A stretch of 38,178 bases of DNA from Novacetimonas maltaceti. GTDB lineage: Bacteria; Pseudomonadota; Alphaproteobacteria; Acetobacterales; Acetobacteraceae. The DNA is taken from positions 1 to 38,178 of the forward strand of contig NZ_POTC01000030.1 of NCBI RefSeq assembly GCF_002906255.1, written 5' to 3'. A program made the position numbers and the translations under genes. Positions 25,384-33,151 of this stretch are shown piece after piece (the first letter of the stretch is position 1; each line of letters opens with the position of its first letter). The notes beneath the pieces were generated by a model, which worked only from the letters and a program-made list of their open reading frames with translations, was not told the DNA's origin and made no database searches.

Positions 25384-27411
25384 ATGAACGCTTCTTCGGA
25401 TCAGGATCGTTCCGGGGAGGAAGCTCTGCCGTCCCCGCCCGTGGATGACGGCCCCGGCCTGTTTGGCGACGCCCCGCCGTCCGCCGTCCCCGCGCCTACG
25501 CAGAATGCAGCGCCCTACCGCGTGCTGGCGCGCAAATACCGTCCCACCACATTCGATGACCTGATCGGCCAGGACACCACGGTGCGTATCCTGCGCAACG
25601 CCTTTGCGCTTGGCCGTGTCGCGCATGCCTTCATGCTGACGGGCGTGCGCGGGGTGGGCAAGACGACGACGGCGCGGATCATCGCGCGCGCCCTGAACTG
25701 CACCGGCCCGGACGGGCAGGGCGGGCCGACCGCGGACCCGTGCGGGGTATGCCCCAACTGTGTCGCGATCCTGGCGGACCGGCATCCCGACGTCATGGAA
25801 ATGGACGCGGCGTCGCGCACGGGCGTGGACGACGTGCGCGAGATCATCGACTCCACGCGGTTCCGCCCCATCCAGGGCCGCATGAAGGTCTTCATCATCG
25901 ATGAGGTCCACATGCTGTCGCGCAACGCGTTCAACGCGCTGCTCAAGACGCTGGAAGAACCGCCATCGCAGGTGACGTTCATCTTTGCCACCACCGAACT
26001 GCGCAAGGTGCCGGTGACGGTGCTGTCGCGTTGCCAGACATTCGACCTGCGCCGCGTGCCGCAGGACATGCTGGCCGCGCATTTCGACCGGATCGCGGCG
26101 CAGGAAGGCGTGCGTTTCGCCCCCGATGCGCTGGCGCTGATCGCGCGCGCGGCGGACGGGTCGGTGCGGGACGGACTGTCGCTGCTGGACCAGGCCATCG
26201 CGCAGGGGACGCTTGATGGCGAAGGGCAGGGTGAGGGCGCGCCGATCGACGCCACGCTGGTCAGCGGCATGCTGGGGCAGGCCGACCGGGGCATGGTGTT
26301 CGACCTGCTCGACGCCGTGCTGGCCGGACGGCCGGACCAGGCGCTGGTCATCACGGACGAGGTCTTTGCCCGTGGCGCGGACCTTGGGGTGATGCTGGCG
26401 GATGTGCTCGACCTGATCCATTCCGTCTCCCGCCTCAAGGCGGTGCCGCACCTGCGCGACAGTTCCGACATGCCGCAGATGGAACGCGAACGCTGCCTGG
26501 CGATTGCGGAGCGTGTGTCCGTTCCCGTGCTGGGGCGTACATGGCAGATGCTGCTCAAGGGGCAGGGCGAGGTCGAACATGCCCCCGACCGCAGGCAGGC
26601 GGCCGAAATGGTGCTGATCCGCATGTGTTACGTGGCGGACCTGCCGCCGCCGGGCGACCTTGTGCGGCAGGTGGTCGAAGGCGGGGGCAGCGGCGGCACG
26701 GCGCAGTCCGCCGGCAAGGCTCCTGCATCGCATGATGGCGCGGGCGCGCAGGGCGCGGCGCCGCAAGCCGGGACAGTTCAGGGCATGGCGCCGCAGGGCG
26801 GGGGCGCGCCGTCCGGTGGCCCGGCCCTGCGCATGGTGGCCAACGGTGGCGTGCGGGTCGATGCGCTCGCGGGGGATGCCGCGGTGGTCCCCCCGCCGGT
26901 GGCGAGCGAACCCGTGGCGGTGCCCGAACCGCCGCGCCTGCGGACCTGGCGGGAAGTCGTGGCCTTCGTATCGGGCCGTGATGCGATGCTGCATGGCCAT
27001 CTGCGCCATTCGACGCATCTGGTGGCGTTCGCGGCCCCTGAAATCCGCATCCGGGTGGAGGCGGCAGCACTCCCCGGACTGGCGCGGCGGCTGGAAACCC
27101 TGCTGCGCAATGAAACGGGGGATGCGTCGTGGACGGTCCGCACGTCGGAGGAAGAAGGCGAGCCGACGCTTGCGGAACAGGGAGCGGAGATCATCCAGCT
27201 TCACCGTGCCGACGCGGCATCGCATCCTTTGGTGCAGGCAGTGATGGCGGTGTTTCCGTCCGCGCGACTGGGGCAGGTGACGGACCATGCGCTTGACGAT
27301 TACGGCCTTCCGCCCGAAGAGAACACACCAGCCATGTTGGCCCCGGATCTGGAATTCGCGCCACTGGATGCCGAACTGGTGGATGAAGACGATCTGCCGA
27401 CCGACGACTGA
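25384..27411 (+). CDS. dnaX: DNA polymerase III subunit gamma/tau
   Basis: DnaX is the ATPase of the clamp loader and organises the replicase. The 675-residue protein has the P-loop GVRGVGKT (87-94), zinc-binding Cys106, Cys120, Cys123 and Cys126, DEVHMLS (173-179), and the sensor/arginine-finger segment VTVLSRCQTFDLRR. A Gly/Ala/Pro-rich linker (about 440-520) leads to a tau-like C-terminal region. A Pro-rich stretch of about 45 residues precedes the core. I prefer ATG 25384; a GTG at 25354 is in frame. No clear slippery frameshift site for a separate gamma product was noticed. It heads the dnaX-ybaB-recR operon. Confidence 0.94.
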   Translation: MNASSDQDRSGEEALPSPPVDDGPGLFGDAPPSAVPAPTQNAAPYRVLARKYRPTTFDDLIGQDTTVRILRNAFALGRVAHAFMLTGVRGVGKTTTARIIARALNCTGPDGQGGPTADPCGVCPNCVAILADRHPDVMEMDAASRTGVDDVREIIDSTRFRPIQGRMKVFIIDEVHMLSRNAFNALLKTLEEPPSQVTFIFATTELRKVPVTVLSRCQTFDLRRVPQDMLAAHFDRIAAQEGVRFAPDALALIARAADGSVRDGLSLLDQAIAQGTLDGEGQGEGAPIDATLVSGMLGQADRGMVFDLLDAVLAGRPDQALVITDEVFARGADLGVMLADVLDLIHSVSRLKAVPHLRDSSDMPQMERERCLAIAERVSVPVLGRTWQMLLKGQGEVEHAPDRRQAAEMVLIRMCYVADLPPPGDLVRQVVEGGGSGGTAQSAGKAPASHDGAGAQGAAPQAGTVQGMAPQGGGAPSGGPALRMVANGGVRVDALAGDAAVVPPPVASEPVAVPEPPRLRTWREVVAFVSGRDAMLHGHLRHSTHLVAFAAPEIRIRVEAAALPGLARRLETLLRNETGDASWTVRTSEEEGEPTLAEQGAEIIQLHRADAASHPLVQAVMAVFPSARLGQVTDHALDDYGLPPEENTPAMLAPDLEFAPLDAELVDEDDLPTDD

Positions 27412-27436
27412 CTGACGCCCAAAGGAGAAGAAGAAC

Positions 27437-27760
27437 ATGAAAAATCTCGCCGGCCTGATGAAGCAGGCCACGCAGATGCAGGCCCGCATGGAAGAAATGC
27501 AGGCCAAGCTCGAATCCATGGTGATCGAGGGAAGCTCCGGCGCGGGCATGGTGCAGGTCACCCTGAACGGTAAGGGCGACATGAAGGCGATCCGCATCGA
27601 CCCCAAGCTGGCCGACCCTGAGGAAATGGACATGCTGCAGGACCTGATCCTTGCGGCATGCAGCGACGCGCGCACGAAGCTCGATGCCACGGCGAGCGAG
27701 GAAATGAAGAAGGTGACCGGCGGCCTGAACCTGCCCGGCGGCATGAAGTTCCCGTTCTGA
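27437..27760 (+). CDS. YbaB/EbfC family nucleoid-associated protein
   Basis: The 107-residue protein matches YbaB/Ebf[29 protein letters not shown] (an amphipathic helix), [22 protein letters not shown], and the helical [25 protein letters not shown]. The family forms dimers that bind DNA, and the gene nearly always sits between dnaX and recR, as here. AAAGGAGAAG lies just upstream of ATG 27437, giving a strong ribosome binding site. Confidence 0.95.
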   Translation: MKNLAGLMKQATQMQARMEEMQAKLESMVIEGSSGAGMVQVTLNGKGDMKAIRIDPKLADPEEMDMLQDLILAACSDARTKLDATASEEMKKVTGGLNLPGGMKFPF

Positions 27761-27782
27761 GCCTGAACCGGGAGCCTGTGTG

Positions 27783-28376
27783 ATGGGCGGCGCGGAGATC
27801 GAGCGGCTGATTACCCTTCTTGGGCGATTGCCGGGGTTTGGCCCCCGTTCGGCCCGTCGCGCCGCCCTTGCCATGCTGCGCCAGCCGCACACCCGCATGC
27901 TGCCGCTGGCGCAGGCGATGGAACAGGCGGCGCGCGCGGTGCGGACCTGCTCGTCATGCGGCAACCTTGATACCTGCGATCCCTGTTCGATCTGCGCGGA
28001 CCCGGAACGTGACCACGGGTTGGTCTGCGTGGTGGAAAATGTGGGCGACCTGTGGGCGCTGGAACGCGCGGGCGTCCATCGTGGCGTCTATCAGGTGCTT
28101 GGCGGCACGCTGTCGGCGCTCGACGGGATCGGGCCTGATGACCTCAATGTCGCCCCGCTCTACGCACGGCTGGAGGCCGGGGGCGTGCGGGAGGTCATCC
28201 TCGCGCTGGGCACCACGGTCGATGGCGCGACAACCATGCACTGGCTGCATGACAGCCTGCTGCGCTTCCATGTGCCCATCAGTCGCGTGGGGCAGGGCGT
28301 GCCCGTTGGCGGTGCGCTCGACGTGCTGGACGATGGCACGCTTGCCGCCGCCCTGATGGCGCGTCGCCCGGCATGA
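27783..28376 (+). CDS. recR: Recombination mediator protein RecR
   Basis: RecR acts with RecO (and RecF) to load RecA at gaps. The 197-residue protein has the N-terminal helix-hairpin-helix (LPGFGPRSARRAAL), a four-Cys zinc finger (Cys56, Cys59, Cys68, Cys71) and the Toprim domain (VCVVENVGDLWALER) with the C-terminal Walker-B-like VPVGGALDVLDDGTL. ATG 27783 follows GGGAG at eight bases; the GTG at 27780 is also in frame. It overlaps the next gene by four bases (ATGA). Confidence 0.95.
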   Translation: MGGAEIERLITLLGRLPGFGPRSARRAALAMLRQPHTRMLPLAQAMEQAARAVRTCSSCGNLDTCDPCSICADPERDHGLVCVVENVGDLWALERAGVHRGVYQVLGGTLSALDGIGPDDLNVAPLYARLEAGGVREVILALGTTVDGATTMHWLHDSLLRFHVPISRVGQGVPVGGALDVLDDGTLAAALMARRPA

Positions 28377-29173
28377 ACACGCCGGGGATGCGCTGGCCCG
28401 TCCCGGCGGGCATCGCGCGCGTGGCGCTGGTGACCGGCGGGGCCGCGCGGCTTGGGCGCGCCATTGCACTGGAACTGGCGCGCAACGGCTTTGACGTGGC
28501 CATCCATTACAACCGCAGCGCCGACGCGGCGCGGCATACGCTGGCGGAGATCACGGCGCTTGGCCGCAGGGGATGCGTGCTGCGTGCCGACCTGTCGTGC
28601 GAGGACGAGGTACGCAGCCTGCTGCCACGCGTGGGCGAGGCACTCGGGACCGTGGGCGTCCTTGTGAACAATGCCAGCGTCTTTGAACGTGACGAATGGG
28701 ACAGTGCAACGCGGGAGGGATGGGATGCCCACATGGAACCCAACCTGCGCGCGCCCTTCGTGCTGATGCAGGATTTTGCGCGACAGATGCCGGCGGGGCG
28801 GCAGGGCATGGTGCTGAACATGCTTGACGAGCGGGTCTGGTCGCTCACGCCGCATTTCGTCAGCTATACCGTCTCCAAGGCGGCATTGTGGTCCCTGACG
28901 CAGAGCATGGCGCTGGCCCTTGCCCCCCATGGAATCCGGGTCAACGCCATCGGACCGGGCCCGGTGCTGCCGACGCCGCGACAGAGTGCGGCGCAGTTTG
29001 CCCGCCAGTGTGCGTCCCTGCCACTGGGGTATGGCGCGGGGGTGGAGGAGATCGCCCACGCGGCGCTGTCGCTGCTGTGCATGCCGTCCGTCACGGGGCA
29101 GATGCTGGCCCTTGATGGCGGGCAGCACCTGCAATGGTCGCCCGCACGGCCCAACCCCGCAACAGGAGCCTGA
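28373..29173 (+). CDS. Short-chain dehydrogenase, FolM/pteridine-reductase-like
   Basis: The 266-residue SDR has the cofactor motif TGGAARLGRAIA, which fits the TGxxxRxG variant of pteridine reductases and FolM, then NNASVFERD, YTVSKAALWSLTQ (Tyr and Lys of the catalytic set) and GPGPVLPT. FolM/PTR1 enzymes reduce dihydropterins or dihydrofolate with NADPH. The gene overlaps recR and is followed eight bases later by folB, so a role in pterin/folate metabolism is a reasonable inference. The catalytic Ser is not in its usual sequence: the expected strand reads MVLNMLDERVW, with Asp in that area as in PTR1-type enzymes. Confidence 0.82.
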   Translation: MNTPGMRWPVPAGIARVALVTGGAARLGRAIALELARNGFDVAIHYNRSADAARHTLAEITALGRRGCVLRADLSCEDEVRSLLPRVGEALGTVGVLVNNASVFERDEWDSATREGWDAHMEPNLRAPFVLMQDFARQMPAGRQGMVLNMLDERVWSLTPHFVSYTVSKAALWSLTQSMALALAPHGIRVNAIGPGPVLPTPRQSAAQFARQCASLPLGYGAGVEEIAHAALSLLCMPSVTGQMLALDGGQHLQWSPARPNPATGA

Positions 29174-29180
29174 GCCACGC

Positions 29181-29588
29181 ATGTCGGTGTTTCCCCCATG
29201 GCCGGAGCAGCCGCCGCTGCGCTGCGTTTTCGTGCGTGACCTGCTGCTTGATGCCAATATCGGCGTCTTTGCGCATGAGCAGGGCGTCACGCAGCGGATC
29301 TGCGTCAATGTCGCCTTTGGCGTGGCGGACATGCCGGGCCTGGATGTAGGGGCGGATGATCTGGACCGCACGGTCTCTTACGAAGATGTCGTGCTGCTGG
29401 TACGCAAACTTGTGCGTGAAGGGCATGTCCAACTGGTGGAGACGCTGGCCGAACGGATCGCGGCGGGGATGCTGTCCGATGCGCGGATTCGCGTGGCGCG
29501 GATTCGGGTGGAGAAGCTGGACATCTTCGCCGATGCGCGGGCCGTGGGCGTGGAAATCGAACGCCGCAGCCCGCATCCCGCCCCGTGA
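29181..29588 (+). CDS. folB: Dihydroneopterin aldolase
   Basis: FolB cleaves dihydroneopterin to 6-hydroxymethyl-dihydropterin and glycolaldehyde in folate synthesis. The 135-residue protein shows RCVFVRDLLLDANIGVFAHE (pterin-binding strand and helix), TVSYEDVVLLVRKLV, the catalytic Glu in HVQLVETLAERIA, and RIRVEKLDIFADARAVGVEIER with Lys. The usual Lys-Pro is Lys-Leu, seen in other alphaproteobacterial members. It starts at ATG 29181, seven bases after the FolM-like stop. Confidence 0.9.
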   Translation: MSVFPPWPEQPPLRCVFVRDLLLDANIGVFAHEQGVTQRICVNVAFGVADMPGLDVGADDLDRTVSYEDVVLLVRKLVREGHVQLVETLAERIAAGMLSDARIRVARIRVEKLDIFADARAVGVEIERRSPHPAP

Positions 29589-29592
29589 TGTG

Positions 29593-29621
29593 GCGATGCG
29601 CGGCACCATGTCGCGCATCGC
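29593..29621. terminator. Hairpin between convergent folB and FYDLN genes
   Basis: GCGATGCGCG (29593-29602) pairs perfectly with CGCGCATCGC (29612-29621) over a nine-base loop, directly after the folB stop. There is no T-tract, so it is only a possible terminator or transcript-stabilising stem. Confidence 0.4.
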
Positions 29622-29667
29622 CGGGCAGCCGTGCGCCACCGGCGGGCATGCCGCCGGGGCCGGGGCC

Positions 29668-30000
29668 TCAGTTGTCGTGGTCTTCCTTGTCGGTCTTCAG
29701 GTCGATGTCGGCGCTGCTGATGTCGTCATCGTCATCATCATCGTCCAGCCCGACCTCGTCTTCCATCACGTCATCCGCGTCGGCATCGGTGTCGAGATCC
29801 GTATCGGGATCAAGGTCATCGGGGGCCGTCTTCTTGGCGGAATCGGGGGCTGCCGGTTCCACGGGACGCCGCACGCGCGGCAGTTCCACCGGCTGTTCCG
29901 CGCCGCATTTCGGGCAGACTGCCGGATTCTTGTTCAGGTCATAAAAGCGGGCGCTGCAGGAGACACAGACGCGCTTGGTGCCGAGGTTGGGCTGGGCCAT
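29668..30000 (-). CDS. TIGR02300 / FYDLN acid-domain zinc-ribbon protein
   Basis: The 110-residue protein has a zinc ribbon with Cys12, Cys15, Cys29 and Cys32 and the name-giving FYDLNKNPAVCPKCG, followed by a Pro-rich linker and a very acidic tail including an eight-Asp run. The family is conserved in alphaproteobacteria; its function is unknown. The gene converges on folB and diverges from the cmk side. ATG 30000 is chosen, giving the canonical MAQPNLGTKR start. Confidence 0.9.
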   Translation of the reverse strand: MAQPNLGTKRVCVSCSARFYDLNKNPAVCPKCGAEQPVELPRVRRPVEPAAPDSAKKTAPDDLDPDTDLDTDADADDVMEDEVGLDDDDDDDDISSADIDLKTDKEDHDN

Positions 30001-30137
30001 CTTGAACCTGTCGATCCTGTTCTGTGCAAAGGAAATAAAGCCACCGTCGCAATGTGGCAAAAGGGCGCAGCCCCATGCCAGTTTGTTCGGCGTATGTCAA
30101 ACGATGCGCCCCATGCAATGGGGGAGGGGATGTTTTT

Positions 30138-30158
30138 GTGTCAATATCGGATTGACAC
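30138..30158. promoter_or_regulatory. Perfect 8-bp dyad (operator-like) upstream of cmk
   Basis: GTGTCAAT (30138-30145) and ATTGACAC (30151-30158) are exact reverse complements around ATCGG. The right arm contains a TTGACA -35-like hexamer on the plus strand, the left arm one on the minus strand, so a bound regulator could control both the FYDLN gene and cmk. No family motif is recognised. The rest of 30001-30187 shows no gene. Confidence 0.45.
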
Positions 30159-30187
30159 CCGACGCAGGAATTCGGAATTGGAAGGGT

Positions 30188-30328
30188 ATGAAAACTGCCC
30201 AGATGTTCCCGTTGCGGGGCGTGATGACCCGTGTTTTTGGCTGTCCGCCGTCCTGTCGCCTGTCCCGCCTGTCCCTGCTGCGTGAATTGCGGGGCCGGAA
30301 CGGGCATGACGCGGGGACGGAGGCATGA
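30188..30328 (+). CDS. Possible 46-residue leader ORF overlapping cmk
   Basis: An ATG at 30188 preceded by GGAAGG opens a 46-codon frame (MKTAQMFPLRGVMTRVFG...) rich in Arg, Leu and Cys. It ends in a TGA that overlaps the cmk ATG (ATGA). There is no recognisable domain and it may be chance in G+C-rich DNA. The overlap would allow coupled translation of cmk. Confidence 0.2.
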   Translation: MKTAQMFPLRGVMTRVFGCPPSCRLSRLSLLRELRGRNGHDAGTEA

Positions 30329-30963
30329 GCGCACCACTGGTCATTGCCGTGGACGGGCCGGCGGCGGCGGGCAAGGGCACGCTGGCGCTGCGGCTGGCGC
30401 GCGCGCTCGACCTGCCGTATCTCGACACCGGGCTGCTGTATCGCGCGACGGGGCGCCGCATGCTTGACGCCGGGCTGGACCCCGCCAGTCCCGCTGACGG
30501 GCAGGCCCGCCTTGTCACGCTGGAGGACCTGTCGCGCACCGACCTGCGCGTCCCGCAGGTGGACCGCGCGGCAAGCCTTGTCGCGTCGCAGCCCACGGTG
30601 CGGCGCATCCTCGTGGGCATACAGCGCGATTTTGCCGCCCGCCATGGTGCCGTCCTTGACGGCCGTGACATCGGCACCGTGATCTTTCCCGACGCACGGG
30701 TAAAACTGTTCGTGACCGCCTCGCTCGCCGCGCGCGCGCGGCGGCGTTGGGAACAGATGACCACGGACCCCGACGCCCCCGACCGCGAGGCGCAGATCGC
30801 CCGCGTGGCGCGGGAACTGCAGGACCGCGACGCGGCCGATTCCTCCCGCGCGGCGGCCCCGCTGCGCGCGGCACCCGACGCCATCCATATCGAGACCGAT
30901 GACATGAGCGCGGACGAAGTCCTGGCGGAGGCGCTGCGCATTGTGGCGCGCATGACGCGCTGA
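30325..30963 (+). CDS. cmk: Cytidylate kinase
   Basis: Cmk phosphorylates (d)CMP to (d)CDP. The 212-residue protein has the P-loop GPAAAGKGT, YLDTGLLYRATGRR, the NMP-binding region around RVPQVDRAASLVASQPTVR, LDGRDIGTVIFPDA, and ARELQDRDAADSSRAAAPLRAAPDAIHIET with the family's Arg/Asp residues. ATG 30325 has GGGGA and GGAGG just upstream. It precedes rpsA as in most proteobacteria, but aroA, usually immediately upstream in alphaproteobacteria, is absent here. Confidence 0.94.
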   Translation: MSAPLVIAVDGPAAAGKGTLALRLARALDLPYLDTGLLYRATGRRMLDAGLDPASPADGQARLVTLEDLSRTDLRVPQVDRAASLVASQPTVRRILVGIQRDFAARHGAVLDGRDIGTVIFPDARVKLFVTASLAARARRRWEQMTTDPDAPDREAQIARVARELQDRDAADSSRAAAPLRAAPDAIHIETDDMSADEVLAEALRIVARMTR

Positions 30964-31105
30964 CACGTATGTGTGGGCGGTTTTTCGGGCCGTCCCCTAC
31001 GTTTTTATTGACACGGACGGGTCAGAGGGTGTCTGTGCTTGGAAATGTTGTCGTATCGCCATGCGTGGTGGTGCGGCGCGTGTTTTGAGTTGGTCGTCAG
31101 GCATG

Positions 31106-31122
31106 CCATGACCGTGTCATGG
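31106..31122. promoter_or_regulatory. Dyad in the rpsA leader region
   Basis: CCATGAC (31106-31112) and GTCATGG (31116-31122) form a 7-bp dyad with a three-base centre, 114 bases before rpsA. A TTGACA at 31008-31013 may be the promoter -35 box, without a good -10. These are the only signals I see in the 272-bp cmk-rpsA gap. Confidence 0.35.
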
Positions 31123-31235
31123 ATCGCAGCCGGGCAAGACGTTCCGATCAGGGTCATACAGGATCATGAAGCGGGGCGCAGGAATTTCCGGCCCTCCCCA
31201 TGGGTCCGGCCGGATACGGGATTTACAAGTAACTC

Positions 31236-32951
31236 ATGGCTTCAGCCACAACACAGCCTACCGCCGAATACGCGGGTGGCGAGGATTTCGCCGCCCTTCT
31301 CGAAGAGACCCTGGGCCGCGACAGCGCATTTGACGGTTCCGTCGTGACCGGTCGCGTCGTCCGCCTGACGGACGAATTCGCGATCGTCGATGTCGGCCTC
31401 AAGAGCGAAGGGCGTGTCGCCCTCAAGGAATTCGGCCCGCCGGGCGTGACCCCCGACGTGAAGCCGGGCGACGTCATCGAACTGTTCGTCGAGCGTTACG
31501 AGGACCGTGACGGCTCCATCGTGCTGTCGCGTGAAAAGGCGCGTCGCGAGGAAGCCTGGACGAACCTTGAAAAGGCGTTCGAAGGCAACCAGCGCGTCAA
31601 CGGCACGATCTATGGCCGCGTCAAGGGTGGCTTCACGGTCGACCTCGGCGGTGCGATGGCCTTCCTCCCCGGCTCACAGGTCGATATCCGCCCCGTGCGC
31701 GATGTCACCCCGCTGATGGGCGTGCCGCAGCCGTTCCAGATCCTGAAGATGGACCGTGCGCGTGGCAACATCGTCGTGTCGCGTCGCGCCGTCCTTGAAG
31801 AGACGCGTGCGGAACAGCGCAGCGAGCTGATCCAGGGCCTGAAGGAAGGCATGATCCTCGACGGCGTGGTCAAGAACATCACCGATTACGGTGCGTTCGT
31901 TGACCTTGGCGGCGTTGACGGCCTGCTGCATGTCACGGACATCGCGTGGAAGCGCATCAACCACCCGTCCGAGGCCCTGCAGATCGGCCAGCCGGTCCGC
32001 GTGCAGGTCATCCGCTTCAACCCCGATACGCAGCGCATCTCGCTGGGCATGAAGCAGCTTGAGGCCGACCCGTGGGAGAACGTGGCGATCAAGTACCCGC
32101 CGGGTGCCCGCTACACCGGTCGCGTCACGAACATCACCGACTACGGTGCGTTCGTGGAACTGGAGCCGGGCGTCGAAGGCCTGGTGCACGTGTCCGAAAT
32201 GTCCTGGACGAAGAAGAACGTCCATCCGGGCAAGATCGTCGCCACTTCGCAGGAAGTCGACGTCATGGTCCTGGATGTGGACAGCGCGAAGCGCCGCATC
32301 TCGCTCGGCCTGAAGCAGGTCCAGCGCAACCCGTGGGAGCAGTTCGCCGAGGAGCACAAGGTTGGTTCCGTGGTGGAAGGCGAGATCCGCAACATCACCG
32401 AATTCGGCCTGTTCATCGGCCTGTCCGCGGACATCGACGGCATGGTCCACATGTCCGACCTGTCCTGGGACGAGCCGGGCGAAGTCGCCATGACGCATTA
32501 CGAAAAGGGTCAGGTCGTCAAGGCCAAGGTCCTGGACGTGGATGTGGAAAAGGAACGCATCTCGCTTGGCATCAAGCAGCTGCATGAAGATCCGGCGGCC
32601 GACACGCTGAGCAAGGTGCAGAAGGGCGCGATCGTGACCTGCATCGTGACCGCGGTCCAGTCCAACGGCATCGAGGTCAAGGTTGACGACGTGCTGACGG
32701 GCTTCATCCGTCGCGCCGAGCTGGCCCGTGACAAGGCCGACCAGCGTCCGGAGCGTTTCGCGGTTGGCGAACGCGTCGATGCGAAGATCGTGTCTGTTGA
32801 CCGTGCGGCCCGCAAGCTGGCGCTGACGATCCGCGGCCGTGAGGTCGAGGAAGACAAGCAGGCGATCAACGAATACGGCTCGTCCGACAGCGGCGCGTCG
32901 CTGGGCGATATCCTTGGTGCGGCGATCCGTCGTCGTAACGCCGAGAGCTGA
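31236..32951 (+). CDS. rpsA: 30S ribosomal protein S1
   Basis: S1 binds mRNA upstream of the start codon and helps unfold it on the 30S subunit. The 571-residue protein has six S1 (OB-fold) repeats; repeated signatures such as NITDYGAFVDLGGVDGLLHVTD, NITDYGAFVELEPGVEGLVHVSE and NITEFGLFIGLSADIDGMVHMSD mark repeats 3 to 5. Repeats 1 and 2, the ribosome-binding part, are more divergent, as usual. Repeat 6 ends in a short tail (GDILGAAIRRRNAES). Codons are highly biased, fitting strong expression. A strong terminator follows. Confidence 0.97.
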   Translation: MASATTQPTAEYAGGEDFAALLEETLGRDSAFDGSVVTGRVVRLTDEFAIVDVGLKSEGRVALKEFGPPGVTPDVKPGDVIELFVERYEDRDGSIVLSREKARREEAWTNLEKAFEGNQRVNGTIYGRVKGGFTVDLGGAMAFLPGSQVDIRPVRDVTPLMGVPQPFQILKMDRARGNIVVSRRAVLEETRAEQRSELIQGLKEGMILDGVVKNITDYGAFVDLGGVDGLLHVTDIAWKRINHPSEALQIGQPVRVQVIRFNPDTQRISLGMKQLEADPWENVAIKYPPGARYTGRVTNITDYGAFVELEPGVEGLVHVSEMSWTKKNVHPGKIVATSQEVDVMVLDVDSAKRRISLGLKQVQRNPWEQFAEEHKVGSVVEGEIRNITEFGLFIGLSADIDGMVHMSDLSWDEPGEVAMTHYEKGQVVKAKVLDVDVEKERISLGIKQLHEDPAADTLSKVQKGAIVTCIVTAVQSNGIEVKVDDVLTGFIRRAELARDKADQRPERFAVGERVDAKIVSVDRAARKLALTIRGREVEEDKQAINEYGSSDSGASLGDILGAAIRRRNAES

Positions 32952-32990
32952 TATTGTTCCGTTCCCTGCCCTTCGGGGTGGGGAATACGA

Positions 32991-33023
32991 AAAGGGCGGT
33001 ACCTTCTGGTACCGCCCTTTTTT
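32991..33023 (+). terminator. Strong Rho-independent terminator of rpsA
   Basis: AAAGGGCGGTACC (32991-33003) pairs with GGTACCGCCCTTT (33008-33020), a perfect 13-bp stem with a TTCT loop, followed by further T residues. It lies 40 bases after the rpsA stop. The A-rich 5' side could also work in the opposite direction. Confidence 0.95.
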
Positions 33024-33057
33024 ATTGTCCGTCATGTTCGACAGACCTGAACCATAA

Positions 33058-33139
33058 AGAAGTTTTTGGTGAAGCTTTTTCCAAAAAGCTTCAAGGACGC
33101 CGCCTTTTCGAAAAAAGGCGGCACCCAGAAACTTTTGAC
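33058..33139. repeat. Three-way-junction-like repeat, copy 4, inverted orientation
   Basis: This copy is flipped relative to the other four: it starts AAGAAGTTTTTGGTG, has GAAGCTTTTT/AAAAAGCTTC first and CCGCCTTTT/AAAAGGCGG second, and ends CACCCAGAAACTTTTG. It lies between the rpsA terminator and the 3' end of the convergent M16 gene. Confidence 0.88.
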
Positions 33140-33151
33140 GTTATCAATCCC

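Noticed and set aside
25381-27744. 787-codon minus-strand frame opposite dnaX and ybaB
   Set aside because: Arg/His-rich antisense translation of well-identified genes.
30001-30187. tRNA gene next to the FYDLN gene
   Set aside because: No T-loop GTTCRANNC or acceptor pairing was found.
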